Source: Cherax quadricarinatus (taxonomy: Eukaryota; Arthropoda; Malacostraca; Decapoda; Parastacidae). From it: a stretch of 64,000 nt of DNA. The translations under genes and the position numbers were made by a program. Each line of letters opens with the position of its first letter. The first letter of the stretch is position 1. The stretch covers positions 10,749,642-10,813,641 of the forward strand of contig NC_091372.1 of the NCBI RefSeq assembly GCF_038502225.1. The letters are read 5' to 3'. Below are positions 12,001 through 24,000 of this stretch, one piece after another. The notes beneath the pieces were generated by a model. That model saw only the letters and a program-made list of their open reading frames with translations. It searched no databases and was not told the DNA's origin.

Positions 12001-15000
12001 CAGGCAGGCAGGAAGTGTAGTAGACATGAAGGAAGTGTAGCAGGCATGCAGGAAGTGTAGCAGGCATGCAGGAAGTGTAGCAGGCAGGCAGGAAGTGTAG
12101 CAGACATGCAGGAAGTGTAGCAGGCATGCAGGAAGTGTAGCAGGCAGGCAGGAAGTGTAGCAGGCAGGCAGGAAGTGTAGCAGACATGCAGGAAGTGTAG
12201 CAGGCATGCAGGAAGTGTAGCAGGCAGGCAGGAAGTGTAGCAGACATGCAGGAAGTGTAGCAGGCATGCAGGAAGTGTAGCAGGCAGGCAGGAAGTGTAG
12301 CAGGCATGCAGGAAGTGTAGCAGGCATGCAGGAAGTGTAGCAGGCATGCAGGAAGTGTAGCAGGCATGCAGGAAGTGTAGCAGACATGCAGGAAGTGTAG
12401 CAGACATGCAGGAAGTGTAGCAGGCATGCAGGAAGTGTAGCAGGCATGCAGGAAGTGTAGCAGGCATGCAGGAAGTGTAGCAGACATGCAGGAAGTGTAG
12501 CAGGCATGCAGGAAGTGTAGCAGGCATGCAGGAAGTGTAGCAGGCAGGCAGGAAGTGTAGCAGGCAGGCAGGAAGTGTAGCAGGCAGGCAGGAAGTGTAG
12601 CAGGCAGGCAGGAAGTGTAGCAGGCATGCAGGAAGTGTAGCAGGCATGCAGGAAGTGTAGCAGGCATGCAGGAAGTGTAGCAGGCAGGCAGGAAGTGTAG
12701 CAGGCATGCAGGAAGTGTAGCAGGCATGCAGGAAGTGTAGCAGGCATGCAGGAAGTGTAGCAGGCATGCAGGAAGTGTAGCAGGCATGCAGGAAGTGTAG
12801 TAGGCATGCAGGAAGTGTAGCAGGCATGCAGGAAGTGTAGCAGGCATGCAGGAAGTGTAGTAGGCATGCAGGAAGTGTAGCAGTCATGCAGGAAGTGGAG
12901 CAGACATGCAGGAACTGTAGCAGGCGTGCAGTGAGTATAGCAGGCATACAGAAAGTGTAGCAGGCATGAAGGAAGTGTAGCAGGCATGCAGGAAGTGTAG
13001 CAGACATGCAGGAAGTGTAGCAGGCATGCAGGAAGTGTAGCAGACATGCAGGAAGTGTAGCAGGCATGCAGGAAGTGTAGCAGGCATGCAGGAAGTGTAG
13101 CAGGCATGCAGGAAGTGTAGCAGGCATGCAGAAAGTGTAGCAGGCATGCAGGAAGTGTAGCAGGCATGCAGGAAGTGTAGCAGGCATGCAGGAAGTGTAG
13201 CAGGCATGCAGGAAATGTAGTAGGCATGCAAGAAGTGTAGCAGGCATGCAGGAAGTGTAGCAGGCATGAAGAAAGTGTAGCAGGCATGCAGGAAGTGTAG
13301 CAGGCATGCAGGAAGTGTAGTAGGCATGCAGAAAGTGTAGTAGGCATGCAGGAAGTGTAGTAGGCATGCAGAAAGTGTAGCAGGCATGAAAGTGTAGCAG
13401 GCATGAAGAAAGTGTAGCAGGAATGCAGGAAGTGTAGCAGGCATGAAGAAAGTGTAGCAGGCATGAAGAAAGTGTAGCAGGAATGCAAGAAGTGTAGCAG
13501 GCATGAAGAAAGTGTAGCAGGAATGCAGGAAGTGTAGCAGGCATGAAGAAAGTGTAGCAGGAATGCAGGAAGTGTAGCAGGCATGAATAAAGTGTAGCAG
13601 GCATGAAGAAAGTGTAGCAGGAATGCAGGAAGTGTAGCAGGCATGCAAGAAGTGTAGCAGGCATGCAGGAAATGTAGTAGGCATGCAAGAAGTGTAGCAG
13701 GCATGCAGGAAGTGTAGCAGGCATGAAGAAAGTGTAGCAGGCATGCAGGAAGTGTAGCAGGCATGCAGGAAGTGTAGTAGGCATGCAGAAAGTGTAGTAG
13801 GCATGCAGGAAGTGTAGTAGGCATGCAGAAAGTGTAGCAGGCATGCAGGAAGTGTAGCAGGCATGCAGAAAGTGTAGTAGGCATGCAGGAAGTGTAGTAG
13901 GCATGCAGAAAGTGTAGCAGGCATGCAGGAAGTGTAGCAGGCATGCAGGAAGTGTAGCAGGCATGCAGAAAATGTAGCAGGCATGCGGGAAGTGTAGCAG
14001 GCATGCAGGAAGTGTAGCAGGCATGAATAAAGTGTAGCAGGCATGAAGAAAGTGTAGCAGGAATGCAGGAAGTGTAGCAGGCATGCAAGAAGTGTAGCAG
14101 GCATGCAGGAAGTGTAGCAGGCATGCAGGAAGTGCAGCAGGCATGCAGAAAGTGTAGCAGGCATGCGGGAAGTGTAGCAGGCATGCAGGAAGTGTAGCAG
14201 GCATGAAGAAAGTGTAGCAGGCATGAAGAAAGTGTAGCAGGAATGCAGGAAGTGTAGCAGGCATGAAGAAAGTGTAGCAGGCATGAAGAAAGTGTAGCAG
14301 GAATGCAGGAAGTGTAGCAGGCATGAATAAAGTGTAGCAGGCATGAAGAAAGTGTAGCAGGCATGCAGGAAGTGTAGCAGACATGCAGGAAGTGTAGCAG
14401 GCATGAATAAAGTGTAGCAGGCATGCAGGAAGTGTAGCAGGCATGCAGGAAGTGTAGCAGGCATGCAGGAAGTGTAGCAGGCATGCAGGAAGTGTAGCAG
14501 GCATGCAGGAAGTGTAGCAGGCATGAAGAAAGTGTAGCAGGCATGAAGAAAGTGTAGCAGGAATGCAGGAAGTGTAGCAGGCATGAATAAAGTGTAGTAG
14601 GCATGAAGAAAGTGTAGCAGGCATGCAGGAAGTGTAGCAGACATGCAGGAAGTGTAGCAGGCATGCAGGAAGTGTAGCAGGCATGCAGGAAGTGTAGCAG
14701 GCATGCAGGAAGTGTAGCAGGCATGCAGAAAGTGTAGCAGGCATGCAGGAAGTGTAGCAGGCACGCAGGAAGTGTAGTAGGCATGAAGAAAGTGTAGCAG
14801 GCATGCAGGAAGTGTAGCAGGCATGCAGGAAGTGTAGCAGGCATGCAGGAAGTGTAGCAGGCATGCAGGAAGTGTAGTAGGCATGAAGAAAGTGTAGCAG
14901 GCATGCAGGAAGTGTAGCAGGCATGAAGAAAGTGTAGCAGGCATGCAAGAAGTGTAGCAGGCATGCAGGAAGTGTAGCAGGCATGCAGGAAGTGTAGCAG

Positions 15001-18000
15001 GCATGCAAGAAGTGTAGCAGGCATGCAAGAAGTGTAGCAGGCATGCAGGAAGTGTAGCAGGCATGCAAGAAGTGTAGCAGGCATGCAGGAAGTGTAGCAG
15101 GCATGCAGGAAGTGTAGCAGACATGCAGGAGGTGTAGTAGGCATGCAGGAAGTGTAGCAGGCATGCAGGAAGTGTAGCAGGCATTTTAGAAGCCAGCATT
15201 AGTCTTCAATAAAGGTATGTAATACTGATTTAATTGTTAAAAAAAAAAATTGAATAATTTTGTCTGGAACGGATTAATTGTATTTGCATTAATTCTTATG
15301 GGAAATATTATTTCGGTTTTCGGCCAAGCTTCTGGAACGGATTATGGCTGATAACCGAGGGTCCACTGTACATGCATAGCTGGTAGGTATATTATTGTAC
15401 ATGCATAGCTGGTAAGTATATTATTGTACGTGCATAGCTGCTAGGTATATTATTGTATGTGCATAGCTGGTAGATATATTATTGTATGTGCATAACTTGT
15501 AGGTATATTGTATGTGCATTGCTGGTAAGTATATTATAGCATGTGCTCATTGGGTTACAGTTGTTATGCTTTAAGAATACACATCTAGCCACTCATTAAT
15601 GTTTATACACTAATGTATGCTTGTAAAAGCACTGTTCTTAAGGGGACTGGTACCCGTGAGTGCAGGTTTCTGTTTGCGTTATGCGAATTCTCTGTTATGA
15701 AGTGCTCTCCTTTTATTGGAAATTCCATATGTACAACAGTAAACACTGAATATAAGGAAGTAAAGGGGGGAGTGTCTGAGTATCCATACAGGTTCTCTGC
15801 AACTTTTGATGGTTCGGCTTACAGTATTTCCACTTAATTACCCAGAAACTGAAACTTAATTACCCAGCATGAAGGCAGCAAGTCCCCTAACTTGTATTTA
15901 TTTATTTATTTTTTGGTACTGGTATTTTGTTAGTTACAGTAATTATTTGTGTATTCAGTGGCAGCAGTTATTTATTTATTTATCTATCATCTTTTCATAT
16001 TCGACTTAAGATGTTTTTGACTTATGATGGGTTCGTTGGAACGTAACCCCATCGTAAGTTGAAGACCATCTGCAGTAAATTAGATTTTGCCACCGAAGTG
16101 GCTAGTTTATTGTGCACCCCATATCCATCTTGTGGATGGTGGTAGTAGTAGTAGTTGTAGTAGTAGTAGTAGTAGTAGAGTAAGTCACGGTATTGTGCCT
16201 TCTTGTTCTCAATTGAAAATTCTCATTAAGTGGAATTAAGTGTTCATGACCTGGCTTGGTTTGGTGCAGCTGGCCAGGTCAGCTCTGCTATATGGAGCAG
16301 TATTTTTCAATTGCAGTTGAAAATGATGGATCCAGAATTTAATAATATTTATTATGACTGTCATGTTGCTTGCTGTTTAATTTTGAATGCACTTTTGCAA
16401 TTCTTCTTTCTTTCAACACACCGGCTGTATCCCACCCAGGCAGGGTGACCCAAAAAGAAAAACAAAATTTTCTCTTTTTAAATTTAGTAATTTATACAGG
16501 AGAAGGGGTTAACTTTTTCAATTGCATTTTCAAAAAAATTGCTTCGTACAGCGGAGCTTCAGAACAAAGTTCACTGTATCTGTTCCTGAAAGAAAGTTTA
16601 CGGTATCTTCCTGAAAGAGAGTTTACTGTATCTCTCTGAAAGTGTATCTCACTTCATTTCATTTTGTTTCTCTGCAGTATTGCTAGGCCTACTGTAATTT
16701 CCTCTCATAATCTATCTGCATTTTTTTTTTCTCACTTTGCAGCATATGCCTAATTTTTTTTGTCCTCAGTACGACCAAAAGAAGGTGACGCTTATCCTGT
16801 AGGAGCTCTGCCGGTTTCGACACTCATCAACTGTGTGGAGAATCGACCAGGGGACGGTGCCAGGTGAGTAGCGGGTCGTTATATGCAAAGTTTGGATTTC
16901 ATGGTATATAGTAGTCCTGCCGTATCCGCGGGGAATACATTCGAAGACCTGCTGTGGATACCTCAAACCGTGGATAGTGGATAGTAGCGAAGAACCCTAT
17001 ACAGGTACTGAATATCAATATCACCGACTTACGACCAAGTATTGTTACTAGTTCCGAAGACGCACCGAATTCTGTTCCACTTCATGGAGTAAGAAGTCAA
17101 AATGGACGTATATAAGTCGAACCTTACTACTGAATATCAATATCACATTTTTCGTAATGACTTTAGGTTGCTGTTTATTGCATTTTTATGACTTTATTTT
17201 ATTGTTTTATTTTGGTATTTCATTTTTTACTTTACTTTTTATGCTGTTAGTACTGTATTTTATACTGTAAGGTTTAGGATAAACACTGTGTACAACACAA
17301 ACAGTTGTTTATTTCCCAGAAATTTGCCATAAAAAACACAGTAGTAAGTCGAATGGTCGTATGTCGAGCAGGTCGTAAGTCGGATGGTAGGTGTATATTA
17401 GTCATTTTTCATTTATTTACACACCTATAATAAAGCTTACTTGATAAATTGTGCAAAATTAGTCTAGAACTTTTTCAATGATGGGAAGCACTTCAAGGCT
17501 TCTCTTAGGCTTTGAAGAACTGCCACCGTCACTACTTTCATGCTTTGTGGCCATTATTAAGGAAAATTACAGCTTATTTTCAGGCCACGGTAAACCGTGG
17601 GTAACCGAAACCACCGAAACTGAATCTGTAGGTACGGTGGTTCAACTGTATTTGAAAACTTTAATTTATACTATCGTTCACTTAGCTACCTCATTTTTCT
17701 ACATTTAAAAAATTCCACGATAACCTTCGTCTAATTCTTAAGCAGTGTGTGAGCATTAGGATTAGTCTGACCAAAATGCTCATACATGTTAGTGGCTTTC
17801 TTTGTGCTTAACAGTATTTTATTACATGTAAACTTCATTTTGTATACTGCAAAAAAAAAAAAATTTGTATATTTTTATTATTATTTTTTTTTATTATCAC
17901 ACTGGCCTATTCCCACCAAGGCAGGGTGGCCCGAAAAAGAAAAACTTTCACCATCATTCACTCCATCACTGTCTTGCCAGAAGGGTGCTTTACACTACAG

Positions 18001-21000
18001 TTTTTAAACTGCAACATTAACACCCCTCCTTCAGAGTGCAGACACTGTACTTCCCATCTCCAGGACTCAAGTCCGGCCTGCCGGACAATTTATAAGTATA
18101 CAGAACAGATAACTTATAAGATATGTGATGTTATTGTTTTCCAGTTGCCTCAGAAGACAGTTTGTTATATTTTTCTTATGCTATTTAAACTTTTCCTAAA
18201 AAAATTGTAATACACCAGTCATCTCCCACCTAGGTAGGGTGACCTGAAGAAGAAGAAACACTTTCACCATCGCTCACTCCATCACTGTCTTGCCAGAGGC
18301 ATGCTGATGCTACAGTTCAGATGTTCCTTCAAACTACAGTATTCCCACCCTACCTTCTGAGTGCAGGCACTATATTTCCCACCTCCAGGACTCAAGTCTG
18401 GCTAACCAGTTTCCCTGAATCCCTTCATAAATGTTACCTTGCTCACACTCCAACAGCATGTCAAGTCAAAAAAACCCACTACCCTCATTCACTCCTATCT
18501 AACATGCTCACAGATGGCTGTTGGATGTCCAAGCCTTTATCCCTAAACCTCCTTTACCTCTTCCTTCCAACCTTACCTAGGATGTCTCCTACCTGCCTTC
18601 CCTACACTGCAGATTTATACATCCTCCAAGTCATCCTATTTTGCTCCATCCTCTCTAAATGTCCAGACCACCTCAACAACCACTCTTGCTTTTCCCAGAA
18701 TGCAACCGCAACAGTTGACTAACACCCAGATACCCATTTACCACTAGGTGAGCAGAGGCAGTAGGTGTAAGGAGACTTACCCATGCATTTCACCTCACCC
18801 TGGATTAAACCCAGGTTCTTTAGGTTGTGAGCTGAATATTCTGTTAGAATGTCATTGAGAAGTCTTTAACACATTAAGGCACTGAGATACCCAGAGACGT
18901 TGAGACCTCGATCACCTCAGCCCCAGGACTGAAATGCTTTTTAACATTCCTAGTGGCTAATCACGTGTCTTTTAATTCAAGCATTTTCTGGCATATCGGG
19001 CAAATGAGTATCATCTGCTTGCTGGCATGATGTTTTCAAGCAGTTATAACATAACATTAGTAAACAACTGCTAAAAGCATAACCCAAAGCCTGCTCTTGA
19101 CCCTCACCTTGAGCATATAAGGTGCAGGCTGATTTTCCAAGACCTTTTTTGGAAAAAAAAGCTTTCCTTTTATGCCACAAAATATGGTAATACAATCCTG
19201 TTTAATTTCTATGCTTTAATTTTTGCATTGTGCCCCAACAAACAGAATAAAACCTTGTTAAAATAAATTAATTACTGTTTTCAGGTTGATAAAAGCTGCC
19301 GGTACAGCAGGAGTAATTTTAAGAAAGATGAGCGATAAAGTGGTTGTACAGTTACCAACTAAGAGAGAAGTGGCCCTGGATCCTCAGTGCATGGTAACTG
19401 TTGGTACGTACTCTTATAATAATAATGATAATTATAATAGTAACCCCTTCTCCTTTATATATGTACAAATGTACAGTGGACCCCCGCTGTACGATATTAT
19501 TTCATTCCAGAAGTATGTTCAGGTGCCAGTACTGAACGAATTTGTTCCCATAAGGAATATTGTGAATTAGATTAGTCCATTTCAGACCCCCAAACATACA
19601 CGTACAAACGCACTTACATAAATACACTTACATAATTGGTCACATTGGGAGCTGATCGTAAAGCGGGGGTCCACTGTATTACTAAATTTAAAAGGAGAAA
19701 CTTTTTTTTTCCTTTTGGACCACCCCACCTCGGTGGGATACAGCTGGTGCGTTGAAAGTAAGAAGAAGAATTATAATAATGATTATTATAATACGTATAT
19801 TTCTACATAATATACTTGATTTTAAAAAATTTGATGACATTTAGTAGTACACACGGAAAGTTCCTAGTTACATTTTTTTTTTTAAACATATGAGCTGTCT
19901 CCCACCAAGGTAGGGTGACCCAGGAGGAGGAAACACATTCACCGTCATTCATTCAATTGCTGGCTTGCCAGAAATTTGTTGACATCACAGTTGAGATGAC
20001 CCTCTGAACTGCAACCTCCCTATGGTGCCCTGTGGCCTGGTGGCAAAAGCTCTCGCTTCTTACAGTCACTGAGGGCCCGGGTTCGATTCCTGGTGAAGGA
20101 CGTGTTTCCTTACACCGGTTGTCTATATTCACCCATCAGTAAAATGGGTACCTGGGTGTTAGTTGACTGGTGTGGGTTGCATCATGGGACAAAATTGACC
20201 TAATTTGCCCGAAATGCTCTGCATAACAAGCAGCTTCTATATAGTAGTACGTCACTGATGTCAGCTATGGTCTGTATACCTTGTACATGTACCTTACTGT
20301 TTAGAAGGGGAATCCCCTTCCATTAGGACTTGAGGTAGTAAGTCCTTTTCTGGGGTTACTTCCCTTCTTTTTTTAATGCCACTAGGGCCAGCTTCAGAGT
20401 CACTGGACTTCTTTCGCACAAGATATCTGTCCATAGTGGCCTGTACCTCTCGTTCCTTTATGACTTGCCTAAAGTGTTTCACAACATTGTCAGTGTAATA
20501 ATCACCAGCACGGCTTGCAATAGCTGTGTGAGGGTGATTTTCATCCATGAAGGTTTGCACTTCAAGCCACTTAGCACAGATTTCCTTTATCTTTGTAGTA
20601 GGCAACTTCTTCAATTTCTCTCTCCCCTCCTCTGAACCAGTTTCCCCAGGTCTGGCCTCTTGCTCTTGAAGTTGATCTATCAGCTCATCAGTGGTTAGTT
20701 CTTCATTGTCCTCCTCCACCAACTCTTCCACATCCTCCCCACTAACCTCCAACCCCAAGGACTTTCCCAATGCCACAATGGATTCCTCAACTGGCACAGG
20801 ATTCTCAGGGTTAGCCTCAAACCCTTCAAAATCCCTTTTGTCTACACATTCTGGCCACAGTTTCTTCCAAGCAGAGTTCAAGGTCCTCTTAGTCACTTCC
20901 TCCCAAGCCTTACCTATAAGGTTTACACAATTGAGGATATTAAAGTGATCTCTCCAAAACTCTCTTAGAGTCAGTTGAGTTTCTGAGGTCATTACAAAGC

Positions 21001-24000
21001 ACCTTTCAAACAGAGCTTTTGTGTACAGTTTCTTGAAGTTGGAAATAACCTGCTGGTCCATGGGCTGCAGGAGAGGCATGGTATTAGGAGGCAAAAACTT
21101 CACCTTAATGAAGCTCATGTCCCCATAAAGTCGCTCTGCCACGTCTGTAGGATGACCAGGGGCATTGTCTAACACCAGGAGGCACTTAAGTTCTAATTTC
21201 TTTTCAGTTAGGTAATTTTTCACATTGGGGGCAAATGCATGGTGTAACCAGTTATAGAAAAATTCCCTAGTGACCCATGCCTTACTGTTTGCCCTCCACA
21301 GCACACACAAATTATCCTTGAGGACATTCTTTTGCCTGAACGCTCTGGGAGTTTCAGAGTGATACACTAATAAAGGCTTCACTTTGCAATCACCAGTAGC
21401 ATTGGCACACATCAACAAAGTAAGCCTGTCTTTCATAGGCTTATGTCCTGGGAGTGCCTTTTCCTCCTGAGTAATGTAGGTCCTGCTTGGCATTTTCTTC
21501 CAGAACAGGCCTGTTTCATCACAATTAAACACTTGTTCAGGTTTCAGTCCTTCAGTTTCTATGTACTCCTTGAATTCCTGCACATATTTTTCAGCCGCTT
21601 TGTGGTCCGAACTGGCAGCCTCACCATGCCTTATCACACTATGGATGCCACTACGCTTCTTAAATCTCTCAAACCAACCTTTGCTGGCCTTAAATTCACT
21701 CACATCATCACTAGTTGCAGGCATTTTTTTAATTAAATCCTCATGCAACTTCCTAGCCTTTTCACATATGATCGCTTGAGAGATGCTATCTCCTGCTAGC
21801 TGTTTTTCATTTATCCACACCAATAAGAGTCTCTCAACATCTTCCATCACTTGCGATCTTTGTTTCGAAAACACAGTTGAACCTTTGGCAAGAACAGCTT
21901 CCTTGATTGTCTTTCTGGTGCCCACAATAGTAGCGATGGTTGATTGGGGTTTCTTGTACAGCTTGACTAGGTCGGCTATACGCACTCCACTTTCATACTT
22001 ATCAATTATCTCTTTCTTCATTTCTATAGTAATTCTTACCCTTTGAGGTGTAGGGTTGGCACTAGAAGCTTTCTTGGGGCCCATGGTCACTTATTTTCCA
22101 GAAACAGCACCGAAAATACTGTAATAATACGAAATATTCCGAGTGTATGCTTGGATGTTACCGCGGTGGCTGGCTGGTAAACAATGGGACGGCCGGCACA
22201 TGTGAGGCTGGCTGAGGGCACATTGGACGCGTCTCGGACGAAAATCGGTAAGCGGGTTTTTAATCGGTATGCGCGGCAAAAATTTTGCAATAAAAGTAAT
22301 CGGTATGCGGAAAAATCGCTATGTGATGCCACCGTTATGCGGGGGTCCACTGTACTTGTAGTAAATAAGATATTTTTTTTATTACAGCCTCTCTTCACTT
22401 AGCAATGTACTCGTTTACCAATGCCTCAGACTTAAAACAGGCTCTCTGACCGGCATGCATACATAAATATTAGAGCTGATTTCCTCTATTCTGTTTATTA
22501 CAATATGCAGTACACTACTTTAAAAACATTTAAAAATATACCAGAAATGTTATAAATGGTGCAAAGGTGACATTAAAATAATATCAAACATGGTTAACAC
22601 AAATCCACTACCATTATAGTATGTTCCTCACTTAGTGACGAATTTGTTTACCGACGTGGTCTTAGGAGCGGAACTCCATTGCTAAGTGAGGAGAGGCTGT
22701 ATATTATTACCTTGCCTTCAGAGTGCAGGCACAATATTTTACACCTCCAGAACTCGAGTCCTTCTAATTGATTTCCCTGAATCCGTTTAAATATTACCTT
22801 GCTCAGACTCTCGTATATTTAAAATCCTTATACAACCTGCCTGTTTAATGACCGCTCAGACTTACGACCAGTTCTCTGACCAATATACTATATCTGTATT
22901 TTACTTTTTGATTGTTTTTAATGCCTAGTTCTATCTTTAATAAACTAAAATTGTTATAAATGGTACAAAGGTGACATTAAAACAATATCTAAAGATAGTT
23001 GACACAAACCCACTACCAGTACAGTATGCTTGAAATATCAGTAAGGGGCAGCTCCTTACTTAACAATCAGTTCGCTTACTAACCTTCTGTTCTGTACAGA
23101 ACTTGGTTAATAAGTAAGGAGTACCTGTATATTCCTATGGAAGTGCTAAACCCATAAGAGTCATTCCTAAATTTATTGTTACAACCACTTAGAGATCGCT
23201 TTTTTTTTTTTTAACAAACTGGCCACATCCCACCTAGGCAGGGTGACCTAAAAGGAAGAAACAAAAGTTTTTCTTTTTAAATTTAGTAATATATACAGGA
23301 GAAGGGGTTACTAGCACCTTACTCTCGGCATTTTAGTCGCCTATTGCGACACACATGACTTACGAAGGAAGAATTCTGTTCCACTTCTCCATGGAGAAGA
23401 GACCATATATATAAGCAATCAGTTTGTTATTGCCTTATGTCTCAACATAGGCTTAAGTTTGCCCAAAATGCTCTGGATACTAAGGGACTTCCTGTACACA
23501 CAACTAAATGTCGCCCATCTCTGTCCAAACATTATACTGTATCATGCTGAATTAAAGAATACAAATGCAGCACCTGCTCTCCACCCTCATTATTATTATT
23601 ATATAAATAATGGGGGAGTGCTAAGCCCATAGGGATTATACAGCACCTGGGAGGGGAGGTAGTCAGGCTCAATTCAGGGTACCAGAGCACAGATCAAATT
23701 CCCTAGATCAAGAGCCCCTCACCAGCATCAAGGAACATCCCTTGAAAGGTCTCCACCTTCAGACCATGAAAGAAGAGATGGTATAATGCAATCCTTTATT
23801 CAGCTATATCCCCTCAGGAAGGTTCCTTGATGTTGGTGAGGGGCTCTTGATTTAGGGAATTGGATCTGTGCTCCAGTTCCCTGAATTAAGCCTGAATGCC
23901 TTCCACATCCCCCCCCAGGCCCTGTATAATCCTATGGGTTTAGTGCTTCCCTTTGATTATAATAATAATAATATTCAGCTTTATCAAGTCACAAACAGAT

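Noticed and set aside
10602..15164. ORFs of 1520, 1482, 771 and 727 codons on the minus strand as protein genes
   Set aside because: They are three overlapping frames of one 20-bp tandem array that happens to lack stops. There is no domain, and no independent sign of coding.
18321..18722. 133-codon plus ORF
   Set aside because: It covers a LINE 3' tail and RT antisense (compare 31740-32060) and has no independent homology.
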